A stretch of 64,000 bases of DNA, from NCBI RefSeq assembly GCF_008368715.1, contig NZ_SMRS01000005.1, positions 124,001-188,000 of the forward strand, in the 5' to 3' direction. Under the pieces are notes generated by a model, which ran no database searches, was not told where the DNA came from, and saw only the letters and a list, made by a program, of their open reading frames with translations. Source of the stretch: Nitrincola tapanii. Its GTDB lineage: Bacteria; Pseudomonadota; Gammaproteobacteria; Pseudomonadales; Balneatricaceae. The translations under genes and the position numbers were made by a program. This document shows positions 37,368 to 45,838 of this stretch, piece by piece (the first letter of the stretch is position 1; every line of letters starts with the position of its first letter).

Positions 37368-38165
37368 TCAGTTTTTGACGTAACGGCTTTTGTACTCTTC
37401 AGCCAGAACTTTGGCAGTTTCGATTTCTGCTTCATCTAGCTTCATCAATAGACGCTGAGCGATGGGCTGTGCTGTTTTGTCTCCGAGCTCTGCTGCATTC
37501 TGTAACCAAGCATAGGCGATAATGTCGGGATTATGACTATCATCTGTACCGTGGTCCGTGGCGTAGAGAGTGCCGAGATAAAACAGAGAGTTGGTATAAC
37601 CGCGTTCTGCGGCTTGTAGGTACCAGCGCTCAGCGGTCGCAAAATCCTGCTCAACACCGGTGCCGAAGTTGTAACTGCGGCCTAGATTATGCCAGGCTGA
37701 GATGTCGCCCTGTTCAGCCGCACGCTGATACCAGTTATAAGCTTCATCGCCGTTACGCTCGACGCCCATGCCAAACTCAAGCATTTCACCAATACGATTC
37801 TGCGCTTCGCTGTTCCCAGCTTCCGCCAGGGGTAAAATACGTGCGAACTCCTCTGCATAAGCTTTATTTCGAAGCGCACGTAGGCTGGTTACACTATCAA
37901 GGTGGCCTTGACGCGCGCCGAGGTCGTAGAGGCGGGCGGCTTCGGTTTCATCCACATCAACACCTAAACCCTGCTCATACATTTGTCCCAACAGGTTGCT
38001 GGCATCGGCATCCCCATCACGAACTAAGAGTTTGAGTGTCGTCAGAGCTTGGTTATAGTTTTCAGCCTCTAGGTCAGCGCGTGCACTGGCGAGACTGCTA
38101 GCGTAAACAGGTGAGAAGCACAGAGTGAGGGCAAGGCCTGCGGCAGCGAGGGCTAGTTTTTTCAT
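37368..38165 (-). CDS. Sel1-repeat (TPR-like) exported protein
   Basis: A 265-aa protein with a standard Sec signal peptide (cleavage after VYA) and about four Sel1-like repeats (about residues 55-230), for example GQMYEQGLGVDVDETEAARLYDLGA and GEMLEFGMGVERNGDEAYNWYQRA. These form alpha solenoids that bind other proteins. It is likely periplasmic. Homologues act as signalling adapters or in stress responses; no specific partner is evident. Confidence 0.9.
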   Translation of the reverse strand: MKKLALAAAGLALTLCFSPVYASSLASARADLEAENYNQALTTLKLLVRDGDADASNLLGQMYEQGLGVDVDETEAARLYDLGARQGHLDSVTSLRALRNKAYAEEFARILPLAEAGNSEAQNRIGEMLEFGMGVERNGDEAYNWYQRAAEQGDISAWHNLGRSYNFGTGVEQDFATAERWYLQAAERGYTNSLFYLGTLYATDHGTDDSHNPDIIAYAWLQNAAELGDKTAQPIAQRLLMKLDEAEIETAKVLAEEYKSRYVKN

Positions 38166-38217
38166 GCATGGTTACCTTTAGTGTCCGATCCGGTTAAGTG
38201 AACAGATGCAGCACAAA

Positions 38218-38247
38218 AGGGCAGAGAAAAATGCGTTCAACTGCCCT
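38218..38247 (-). terminator. Possible terminator after gloA
   Basis: AGGGCAG and CTGCCCT form a 7-bp stem with a 16-base loop, with TTTTG next on the minus strand. It is about 75 bp beyond the gloA stop, so the identification is weak. Confidence 0.35.
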
Positions 38248-38323
38248 GATTTAGTATTTTCTAATAATCTGGCTGTATTCTATCAAAAAAAATCTTGTCC
38301 GGCAGTGATGCGCGTGACCTGCT

Positions 38324-38716
38324 TTAATCTTTACGGCTTGGGCTGAGCAGTTCGATCAGATAACCGTCTGGGTCCTTAACAAAGGCTAGGATGCTCGCGC
38401 CATGTTTCATGGGGCCCGCTTCACGCACCACCTCACCGCCCTTTGCTTTAATTGCATCACAAGCGGTGTATACATCTTCTACTTCAATGGCAATGTGGCC
38501 ATAACCCTTACCTAAATCATATTGATCTGTATCCCAGTTGTGGGTGAGTTCAAGTACCGTGTTCTCGGACTCTTGGCCATAACCGACAAATGCGAGTGTG
38601 AAGCGGCCTTCAGGATAGTCTTTCTTGCGTAACAAGGTCATGCCCAACACTTCGGTGTAAAAAGCCAAGGAGGCATCAAGGTTGCCAACGCGTAGCATGG
38701 TATGCAGTAATCGCAT
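38324..38716 (-). CDS. gloA: Lactoylglutathione lyase (glyoxalase I)
   Basis: Converts the hemithioacetal of methylglyoxal and glutathione to S-lactoylglutathione. The 130-aa protein begins RLLHTMLRVGNLDASLAFYTEVLGM and closely follows E. coli GloA: metal ligands His (LHTML), Glu (VLELTHNW), His (GHIAIEV) and Glu (IELLS) are all present. The longer frame to 38824 is not used; AGGAG stands before 38716. It likely uses Ni or Co, as in bacterial GloA with this sequence type. Confidence 0.95.
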   Translation of the reverse strand: MRLLHTMLRVGNLDASLAFYTEVLGMTLLRKKDYPEGRFTLAFVGYGQESENTVLELTHNWDTDQYDLGKGYGHIAIEVEDVYTACDAIKAKGGEVVREAGPMKHGASILAFVKDPDGYLIELLSPSRKD

Positions 38717-38902
38717 AAGAAAGCTCCTGTTTTTAAAGCTTGTTTTTAAAAGCCTATTGATAAAAATAGAGACAATGGCTGGAATCGATGCACTATGATA
38801 AACCTGCGAAACTGGCGCTGTCACTGAATCGCAGAAAGGGTCATTGCAAAGTGGTGTAATAACCCTAAAATGAATATGGCTTATGACCTCCGGGAGATGG
38901 AT

Positions 38903-39241
38903 ATGTTTCAGGATATGACAAAAATAATGAATGATTCTGTAGCACCTCTACGCGAACTGATTGATGTGCAGTCGCGTATGTTAGAAGAGCTGACGCGCCA
39001 CCAGTTTGATTACACTTGCGCGTGTATTGATCTGGCGATGAAGCAGGGAGAAGAGTGGCAGAAGTGTAAAACACCAGTGGATCTGATCTCTCTGCAACAT
39101 AACTATGCTCAGGCATTGGAAAAATCCTTACGGGGTGCCAATGAACAAAACTTGCGTGCCTTGCAAGAAGCTCGAGCCGCAATGGAACGGATTGCGCGTG
39201 GTGCACTCACCGGCTTAAAGCGCGATACCAACGAGGAATAA
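38903..39241 (+). CDS. Phasin-like protein
   Basis: A 112-aa helical protein, likely coating polyhydroxyalkanoate granules or a similar surface. The start is at MFQDMTKIMNDS (38903) with GGGAG before it; an upstream ATG at 38870 is less supported. The pattern of amphipathic helices with ARAAMERIARGAL at the end is phasin-like. It ends 8 bp before the flavodoxin gene, so they are co-transcribed. No PHA synthase is in the window, and the assignment rests on weak similarity. Confidence 0.65.
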   Translation: MFQDMTKIMNDSVAPLRELIDVQSRMLEELTRHQFDYTCACIDLAMKQGEEWQKCKTPVDLISLQHNYAQALEKSLRGANEQNLRALQEARAAMERIARGALTGLKRDTNEE

Positions 39242-39249
39242 TACAGCGG

Positions 39250-39777
39250 ATGCTGCAACCAGAGATTAAAGTCGGCATTTTTTACGCCAGTACAACCGGT
39301 CACACCGAAGAGATTGCGCATAGAATTGCGCAATTCTTAGGGCGCTCGGCTTCCCTACACGATATAGCTCGTGAGGGTGTCGCGGCACTGCCTCAATATC
39401 GATATCTCATATTGGGAATACCGACTTGGGACTTTGGCCAGAAGCAAGAAAATTGGGCTGAACATTGGGCTGAGTTGGAAGTCATGGACTTTCACCAGGT
39501 CAAGGTGGTGCTCTTTGGTCTTGGAGATCAGATCGGGTATGGGGAGTGGTTTGTGGATGCACTCGCCGATCTGGCTGATTTGTTGCAAGTTCGTGGCGCT
39601 GAACTCTTAGTCCCCTGGTCAGTCGAAGGCTATAGCTTTGAGGCTTCGCGTGCCCTGACAGAAGATGGCCAGCACTTTGTTGGCTTGGCTCTGGATCAAG
39701 ATTGTCAGGCGGCAGAAACTGATGAGCGCTTACATACTTGGTTGTCACGTGTGTGTCATGCTTTTCAAGCAGGCTAG
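39250..39777 (+). CDS. fldA: Long-chain flavodoxin
   Basis: FMN electron carrier of 175 aa. The phosphate-binding loop is YASTTGHTEEIA (after KVGIF), and GIPTWDFGQKQENW with VVLFGLGDQIGYGEWF carry isoalloxazine contacts and the inserted loop of long-chain forms. YSFEASRALTEDGQHFVGLALDQD agrees with E. coli FldA. Residue 10-11 region lacks the usual SDTGNTE form (here STTGHTE). Likely an electron donor to biosynthetic enzymes. It is cotranscribed with the phasin-like gene. Confidence 0.93.
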   Translation: MLQPEIKVGIFYASTTGHTEEIAHRIAQFLGRSASLHDIAREGVAALPQYRYLILGIPTWDFGQKQENWAEHWAELEVMDFHQVKVVLFGLGDQIGYGEWFVDALADLADLLQVRGAELLVPWSVEGYSFEASRALTEDGQHFVGLALDQDCQAAETDERLHTWLSRVCHAFQAG

Positions 39778-39905
39778 AGTGTGACAGATTCATCAGTTAT
39801 GTCTAATATGGTGTTTCGAGTATTAAAACGGGGTTAGGATTAAAGATTGACATGCTTATGTATGTAATCAATGTTTTATCTGCCCACTTAACAAAGGAAC
39901 CTGTT

Positions 39906-40346
39906 ATGAAAAAAATGGCAACAACTGTTCTAGCCGCCGCATTGGCGCTGGGTGCTCAGGCCGCGATGGCGGATGCGGAAAAATCGATCGAATACCGTCA
40001 ATCTGTATTCAAAGTTGTGAAGTGGCATATGGACCCACTAGGGGGTATGGCGCGTGGTATGGTGGAGTATGATGCGGACAAGGCTCTGCACCATGCTCGC
40101 CAGTTGTCGGCGCTGAGTCATATGCCTTTAGAAGGTTTTGGTCCTGGCACTGAAGGTGGCGACTCTAAAGCAGAAATTTGGGCAAAATGGGATATGTTTG
40201 CCGGCGGTATGGAAAAATTCCAGGCGGATTCTGCGGCGCTGGTTGCTGCGGCAGAAGTGGGTACTCTGGAAGCCTTGCGTCCAGCGGTCGGTCAGTTGGG
40301 TCAAACTTGTAAAGGTTGTCACGACAGCTTCCGTGTGCCGCGTTAA
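39906..40346 (+). CDS. Cytochrome c'
   Basis: A 146-aa periplasmic class II c-type cytochrome with a Sec signal (ALAAMA-type region ending near AMA) and a C-terminal haem site CKGCH, followed by DSFR. It begins MKKMATTVLAAALAL at 39906 with AAGGA upstream; the longer frame is ignored. Cytochromes c' form four-helix bundles, bind NO and CO, and help protect against nitrosative stress. It has its own terminator downstream. Confidence 0.93.
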   Translation: MKKMATTVLAAALALGAQAAMADAEKSIEYRQSVFKVVKWHMDPLGGMARGMVEYDADKALHHARQLSALSHMPLEGFGPGTEGGDSKAEIWAKWDMFAGGMEKFQADSAALVAAAEVGTLEALRPAVGQLGQTCKGCHDSFRVPR

Positions 40347-40365
40347 TTCACGGCCATGAAATCAG

Positions 40366-40398
40366 CAGGGGAGCTTAGTGCTCCCTTGTTTGTTTTTT
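40366..40398 (+). terminator. Terminator after cytochrome c'
   Basis: GGGAGC and GCTCCC form a stem with a TTAGT loop, followed by TTGTTTGTTTTTT. Confidence 0.75.
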
Positions 40399-40488
40399 GC
40401 ACTTCACCTCCGCGCAAGAATTCAAAGCAGGGCATGAATCAGGTAGACTAGGCGCCTTTTCCCAAACCCTGAGTTTGTAAGTGCCAAG

Positions 40489-41583
40489 ATGGAAATCAAC
40501 CCGATTCTGAACAGCCTGAAAGATTTCAGTGAACGTACCGAAACGCTGCATCGCTACCTGGATTATGCTGCTAAGCGTGAGCGTCTAGAAGAGGTCGAGC
40601 GTGAGCTGGAAAATCCTGAAGTCTGGAATAACCCTGAGAATGCTCAGCAGCTGGGGCGTGAGCGCAACAGCTTGAGTACCATAGTGCAGACCCTGGATGA
40701 GTTGTCCAGTGGTATTCAGGATGCGCGTGATCTTCTGGATCTGGCGGTTGAAGAAGATGATGCCGACACCGTCACTGAGGTGGAATCAGAAGTTGTTGCC
40801 TTAGGAGATAAGTTGGCACAGCTGGAATTCCGTCGGATGTTTTCTGGGGAAGCGGATGCTAACAACGCTTTCGTAGATATTCAGGCAGGTTCGGGTGGAA
40901 CCGAGGCTCAAGACTGGGCGAGCATGATGCTGCGCATGTATTTGCGCTGGGGTGAGGATAAGGGTTTTAAAACCGAGTTGATTGAAGTCTCCGATGGCGA
41001 GGTCGCAGGTATTAAGAGTGCTACGATTCGCTTTGAAGGCGAATATGCCTTTGGTTGGTTACGAACCGAAATAGGTGTGCATCGCTTAGTGCGTAAATCA
41101 CCTTTTGATTCCGGTGGTCGTCGTCATACCTCCTTTGCGTCGGTGTTTGTTTCGCCTGAAATTGACGACAACATCGAGATCGAAATCAATCCAGCCGATT
41201 TGCGAGTAGATGTGTATCGTGCTTCAGGCGCGGGTGGACAGCACGTTAACCGTACGGAATCGGCGGTACGTATCACCCATGTGCCTTCCGGTATTGTGGT
41301 GCAAAGTCAGTCTGCACGCTCACAGCATCAAAACCGTGATGTCTGTATGAAGCAGTTGCGTTCTAAACTGTACGAGATGGAAATGCTCAAACGCAACGCC
41401 GCCGCACAAGAATTGGAAGATTCCAAAGCGGATATTGGATGGGGCAGTCAGATACGTTCGTATGTCCTCGATGATCAGCGCATTAAAGATTTACGCACTG
41501 GTGTGCAGACCTCCAACTGCGACCGTGTGTTAGATGGTGAGCTGGATCAATTTATTGTTGCCAGTTTGAAAGCCGGCCTCTGA
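40489..41583 (+). CDS. prfB: Peptide chain release factor 2, without programmed frameshift
   Basis: Releases peptides at UAA and UGA codons. The 364-aa protein has the SPF codon-recognition motif in [15 protein letters not shown] and the catalytic GGQ in [15 protein letters not shown]. The gene reads straight through the place where E. coli and many bacteria have the +1 frameshift: [15 protein letters not shown] is coded by continuous codons (CGC TAC CTG GAT), with no in-frame UGA and no AGGGGG element. So the autoregulatory frameshift is absent. The ribosome site is weak. It is 33 bp before lysS. Confidence 0.97.
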   Translation: MEINPILNSLKDFSERTETLHRYLDYAAKRERLEEVERELENPEVWNNPENAQQLGRERNSLSTIVQTLDELSSGIQDARDLLDLAVEEDDADTVTEVESEVVALGDKLAQLEFRRMFSGEADANNAFVDIQAGSGGTEAQDWASMMLRMYLRWGEDKGFKTELIEVSDGEVAGIKSATIRFEGEYAFGWLRTEIGVHRLVRKSPFDSGGRRHTSFASVFVSPEIDDNIEIEINPADLRVDVYRASGAGGQHVNRTESAVRITHVPSGIVVQSQSARSQHQNRDVCMKQLRSKLYEMEMLKRNAAAQELEDSKADIGWGSQIRSYVLDDQRIKDLRTGVQTSNCDRVLDGELDQFIVASLKAGL

Positions 41584-41616
41584 TTGCATTAATTCTACAG
41601 ATTAGGATAGAACTTC

Positions 41617-43119
41617 ATGTCTGAAGTGACTCAAACACAAGATGAAAACCGTTTGGTAGCCGAGCGTCGCGAAAAGCTGAGCGCCTTACGTCAAGCAGGG
41701 CAGGCCTTCCCCAATCAGTTCCGTCGCGATGCCTATGCTCAGGATTTACAGGCTGAGTACGGTGAAGCCACTAAAGAAGCGCTGGAAGCTGAGCCTAAAA
41801 CAGTTGCTGTCGCCGGACGTGTAATGTTGAACCGTGGCGCGTTTATGGTGCTGCAGGATATGACAGGTCGTATCCAGCTGTATGTAAATAAAGAGGCGCG
41901 TGCCTTTGCCAAATCTGTGGATCTGGGCGACATTATCGGTGTACGTGGTCCTCTGCATAAATCAGGCAAAGGGGATCTGTATGTCGATATGGTTGAGTGC
42001 CAGCTGCTGACTAAGAGTCTGCGTCCTCTGCCGGATAAGCATAAGGGTCTGCAGGACACTGAGATGCGTTATCGCCAGCGTTATGTCGATCTGATTACCA
42101 ATGAGCATTCACGTCGAGTGTTTGAGACGCGCTCTAAAATTGTTGCAGGGATTCGTCAATATCTAACTGAGCGTCGCTTTATCGAGGCGGAAACGCCTAT
42201 GTTACATGCGATTCCAGGCGGAGCTTCCGCACGTCCATTTGTAACGCATCATAATGCGTTGGATCTGGATATGTATCTGCGTATTGCACCCGAGCTGTAC
42301 TTGAAGCGTTTGGTGGTGGGTGGTTTTGAGCGTGTATTCGAGATCAACCGTAACTTCCGTAATGAAGGCTTATCTACTCGCCATAACCCTGAATTCACCA
42401 TGATCGAGTTTTATCAGGCCTATGCCGATTATCATGATCTGATGGATCTGACCGAAGATATGCTGCGCACCTTGGCGCAAAATATCCTGGGTACCACGAT
42501 GTTGGTTAACACGGTGCGTAACGAGCAGGGTGAAGTGCTGGAGGAGTTTAAATACGATCTGAGTCAGCCTTTCCGCCGCATCAGTGTGTTTGATTCTATT
42601 CTGCACTACAACCCAGAGATTAAAGCGGAGGCGCTGGTGGATCTGCACGCGGCGCGTCAGATCGCTGAGCGTTTGGACATCGCTTTGATGGACAACTGGG
42701 GCTTAGGTCGTATTCAGATGGAGATTTTCGATAAAACAGTCGAACATCACCTAGATCAGCCGACCTTTATTACAGAGTATCCTACTGAAGTGAGTCCTTT
42801 AGCACGTTTGAATGATCATAACCCGCATGTGACTGACCGTTTTGAATTCTTCGTCGGTGGGCGTGAATTAGCCAATGGTTTCTCCGAGTTGAACGATGCG
42901 GAAGATCAAGCGGAGCGTTTCCGTCGTCAGGTGGAAGAGAAGGATGCCGGTGATGATGAAGCGATGCATTATGATGCGGATTATGTCACCGCGTTGGAGT
43001 ATGGCTTGCCTCCGACTGCAGGCGAGGGTATCGGGATTGATCGTTTGGTGATGCTGTTCACTGATTCGCCTTCGATCCGTGATGTGCTTCTCTTCCCGGC
43101 GATGCGTCCTCGCGGTTAA
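41617..43119 (+). CDS. lysS: Lysyl-tRNA synthetase, class II
   Basis: Charges tRNA-Lys. The 500-aa protein has an OB-fold anticodon-binding domain (about residues 55-150) and a class II catalytic domain with motif 2 [20 protein letters not shown] and motif 3 [25 protein letters not shown] precedes the ATG. The prfB-lysS pair is a conserved arrangement. Two tRNA-Lys genes lie about 27 kb away in the same window. Confidence 0.98.
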   Translation: MSEVTQTQDENRLVAERREKLSALRQAGQAFPNQFRRDAYAQDLQAEYGEATKEALEAEPKTVAVAGRVMLNRGAFMVLQDMTGRIQLYVNKEARAFAKSVDLGDIIGVRGPLHKSGKGDLYVDMVECQLLTKSLRPLPDKHKGLQDTEMRYRQRYVDLITNEHSRRVFETRSKIVAGIRQYLTERRFIEAETPMLHAIPGGASARPFVTHHNALDLDMYLRIAPELYLKRLVVGGFERVFEINRNFRNEGLSTRHNPEFTMIEFYQAYADYHDLMDLTEDMLRTLAQNILGTTMLVNTVRNEQGEVLEEFKYDLSQPFRRISVFDSILHYNPEIKAEALVDLHAARQIAERLDIALMDNWGLGRIQMEIFDKTVEHHLDQPTFITEYPTEVSPLARLNDHNPHVTDRFEFFVGGRELANGFSELNDAEDQAERFRRQVEEKDAGDDEAMHYDADYVTALEYGLPPTAGEGIGIDRLVMLFTDSPSIRDVLLFPAMRPRG

Positions 43120-43125
43120 ATCGCT

Positions 43126-43812
43126 ATGCCCTTGGAAAGAGCACCACAATGGCAAGGCTTGTTGGAGGAAGAGTTCCAAAAGCCTTATATGCAGAAGCTG
43201 AAAACCTTTCTGCGTGAGCAGAAGGATCAGCGTAAGGTGATCTTTCCGCCCTCATCTCAGTGGTTTCATGCCTTAGAATCCACCCCTTTGGATCAGGTAC
43301 GTGTGGTGATTCTGGGGCAAGATCCCTACCATCAGCCGGGCCAAGCGCATGGTCTCTGCTTTTCGGTTCTGCCAGGGGTGCGTATTCCACCTTCGCTACA
43401 GAACATCTATAAAGAGTTGCAGAGTGATCTGGGCTGTCAACCGGTCGGGCATGGCTACCTAGAAAGTTGGGCCAAGCAGGGCGTACTTTTGTTAAACGCG
43501 GTGTTGACGGTGGAGCAGAGTCAAGCCAATGCGCATCAGGGGCAGGGATGGGAGATCTTCACTGACCGCATCATTGAGTTAGTGAATGAGCGCGCAGAGC
43601 CTTGTGTATTTATGCTCTGGGGGAGTTATGCGCAGAAAAAAGCGGGGATGATTAATACCGCACGTCATCATGTGTTGAAGGCACCTCATCCCTCCCCACT
43701 TTCGGCACATCGTGGCTTTTTAGGCTGTCGCCATTTCAGTCAAGCGAATGCCTGGTTGCAGGCGCAAGGTCGTACCCCAATTGATTGGCAGTTGCCTACC
43801 CATCCAAATTGA
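43126..43812 (+). CDS. ung: Uracil-DNA glycosylase
   Basis: Removes uracil from DNA at the start of base-excision repair, 228 aa. The catalytic water-activating Asp is in [13 protein letters not shown], and the second motif [13 protein letters not shown] carries the His and minor-groove intercalation residues. It starts 6 bp after lysS, likely co-expressed. It is convergent with ygfZ. Confidence 0.97.
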   Translation: MPLERAPQWQGLLEEEFQKPYMQKLKTFLREQKDQRKVIFPPSSQWFHALESTPLDQVRVVILGQDPYHQPGQAHGLCFSVLPGVRIPPSLQNIYKELQSDLGCQPVGHGYLESWAKQGVLLLNAVLTVEQSQANAHQGQGWEIFTDRIIELVNERAEPCVFMLWGSYAQKKAGMINTARHHVLKAPHPSPLSAHRGFLGCRHFSQANAWLQAQGRTPIDWQLPTHPN

Positions 43813-43885
43813 GACTTAAATCCAAAGTGAGCTTCGTTTCTCTTCGGATTCACAGCCTGCTCTGGTGAGCGGCACACTGCTCTGA

Positions 43886-44929
43886 TTAGCGCTTGCTTTC
43901 AAACAGCTTAGGGTCTAATTCATAGGGTAAGCTGAGTAACCTCAGTTTCTCGCCTGAGCTCAAATACAGATCTTCTTGCTCGGCACGCTCTTTGAGGGCC
44001 ACGACAAGGAGCTCTACTTCTTCAGGTTGTGTCTGAGCTGCTAGGACAACCTGACCGACGTTGTCTTTCTCTGCCGCACGCAATAGCTCTCCGGCTTCAG
44101 GAGTACGCTTGCAAGAGACGGCCATGTGGAACATCGGACGTTTTAACTGCCCGCGATGTTGTAAACGTGTCACGATCTCCTGTCCGGTATAACAGCCTTT
44201 TTGGAAGCTGACGCCCTCAAGTGCCTGAAGGTTAGTCATCTGTGGAATGAAAGCTTCGCAGGTCGCGGGACGCAGATCAGGAATGCCGGCACGGATATCG
44301 GCCAGCAACCAATCATTACTGGATAGCATCTGTCCCTCTGTGAGCAGGGTTGTGAGCAGAGGTTGTAAGCTGTTGAAGCTGCCCCAGAGTTCGTAGCGCT
44401 CAGTTTCAAGGCAGGTCAGTGCCCAGTTTTCCCCGTGTCGACTGGCGTGCGCTTGGCTTGGCCAATCATTCAGTGTCGGGAAGTGGGTCTGCAGCAGCGC
44501 TTTAACTCCAGGCCCACTCAGGCCCATTCCACAGGTTTCTGGGCTGAGATCCTCAAGCTTAGCTTTGGAAAAAATGATGTATTTAGCCAATCGTGCTTGG
44601 GCGTCGGCGGCCATCTCGCTCTGTGTTCGCAGCCAATAACGCCCCTCTTCCAGTTTAAAGACCCGAAATAAGCTGGCCATATGGCCTTTAATATTGCAGT
44701 GTGCACCCAGTAGGCTCAGATTCTGATCCAGTTGTCGCAGATCACAGGTCAGTTGACCTTGTAAGAATTTCTGGGCATCGCTGCCGACAACCTGGATCAG
44801 TTGCTGCGACAGCAAAGGCGTCCAGCAAAGCTCTGTATGCGTGAGGGTGGGGGCTGCGATCCAGCCTTGTGCCGAGAGGCTGCCTAGGCTTGGGTTTTGC
44901 GCCAGAAAATCTGTCCAGAAATGTGACAT
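43886..44929 (-). CDS. ygfZ: Folate-dependent Fe-S cluster protein YgfZ
   Basis: A 347-aa protein of the glycine-cleavage T-protein-like family that uses folate to help maintain certain Fe-S enzymes such as MiaB. The hallmark KGCYTGQE is present with its essential Cys. MSHFWTDFL at 44929 is preferred over the upstream ATG codons because AAGGA precedes it. It is the last gene of rsgA-HDOD-psd-ygfZ. Confidence 0.93.
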   Translation of the reverse strand: MSHFWTDFLAQNPSLGSLSAQGWIAAPTLTHTELCWTPLLSQQLIQVVGSDAQKFLQGQLTCDLRQLDQNLSLLGAHCNIKGHMASLFRVFKLEEGRYWLRTQSEMAADAQARLAKYIIFSKAKLEDLSPETCGMGLSGPGVKALLQTHFPTLNDWPSQAHASRHGENWALTCLETERYELWGSFNSLQPLLTTLLTEGQMLSSNDWLLADIRAGIPDLRPATCEAFIPQMTNLQALEGVSFQKGCYTGQEIVTRLQHRGQLKRPMFHMAVSCKRTPEAGELLRAAEKDNVGQVVLAAQTQPEEVELLVVALKERAEQEDLYLSSGEKLRLLSLPYELDPKLFESKR

Positions 44930-44968
44930 AACAAGCATCCTTTGAAGCAAACGAACAGACTCAAGAAA

Positions 44969-45835
44969 TTAAACTGAATTCTCTTGTGCATAGTGTGCCA
45001 GAGTTTCTCCCATCCGGACCGGACTCCCAGCCTGCAGCTGAGTCGACCAGTTGAGCGCATTCTGACCAAACAGTAGGATGACTGTTGAACCCAGTTTAAA
45101 GCGGCCCATTTCATCACCCTTATTCAGGCTAATGCTAGGGTTAAGGCTGCGGCTAAGAATACGTGGCTGTTTCAGCACTGGAGCAACTTGACCTTCCCAT
45201 ACGGTTTCAATGCCTGCAACGATCATGGCACCGACGAGTACCATAGCCATGGGCCCAATTTCTGTATCAAAAATGGCCACTAGGCGCTCATTGCGCGCAA
45301 AAAGGTTGTCGACACCCTCGGCTGTGGTTTGGTTAACGGAATATAAATCACCCGGAATATATAGGGTTTCACGCAACACGCCGGCGATCGGCATATGTAC
45401 ACGATGATAGTCGCGAGGTGAAAGATAAATGGTGGCAAACTCACCCTGGATAAAGGGGGCTGCACGATCTAAATCACCACCGAGTAGCGTTGTTAGACTG
45501 TAACTGCGTCCCTTGGCTTGAAAAATACGCCCATGATCAATTTTACCCAGCTGACTGATCGCGCCGTCTGCGGGAGAGACGAGGTGTTCGGGATCTTCAG
45601 CGATAGGGCGTAATTCGGGCTTGAGTGCACGTGTAAAAAAAGCATTAAAGCTGGGGTAGGCTAAAGGATTTTCTTCGATCGCCTCCGTCATGTTGATCGC
45701 ATAACGCTTATGAAACCAGCGGATAAATTGATTCTTGATCCAAGGGGTTTCAGAGTTGGCTAGGGCGCCAACGCAACGCGAGATCAGATGCTGAGGTAAG
45801 CAATGCTGGAGCAGAATAAATAAAAACGCTTTCAC
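44969..45835 (-). CDS. psd: Phosphatidylserine decarboxylase
   Basis: Makes phosphatidylethanolamine from phosphatidylserine at the inner membrane. A 288-aa proenzyme with the self-cleavage motif LGST near residue 248, where Ser becomes the pyruvoyl group. SPADGAISQLG and PRDYHRVHMP are conserved active-site regions (with Asp and His). The start is GTG at 45835, just 3 bp after the HDOD gene's stop, with AGGAC upstream. Position next to rsgA agrees with E. coli. Confidence 0.97.
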   Translation of the reverse strand: MKAFLFILLQHCLPQHLISRCVGALANSETPWIKNQFIRWFHKRYAINMTEAIEENPLAYPSFNAFFTRALKPELRPIAEDPEHLVSPADGAISQLGKIDHGRIFQAKGRSYSLTTLLGGDLDRAAPFIQGEFATIYLSPRDYHRVHMPIAGVLRETLYIPGDLYSVNQTTAEGVDNLFARNERLVAIFDTEIGPMAMVLVGAMIVAGIETVWEGQVAPVLKQPRILSRSLNPSISLNKGDEMGRFKLGSTVILLFGQNALNWSTQLQAGSPVRMGETLAHYAQENSV

Positions 45836-45838
45836 AAC

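Noticed and set aside
39847-39905. TTGACA before cytochrome c' as its promoter
   Set aside because: No -10 element at suitable spacing could be found with confidence.
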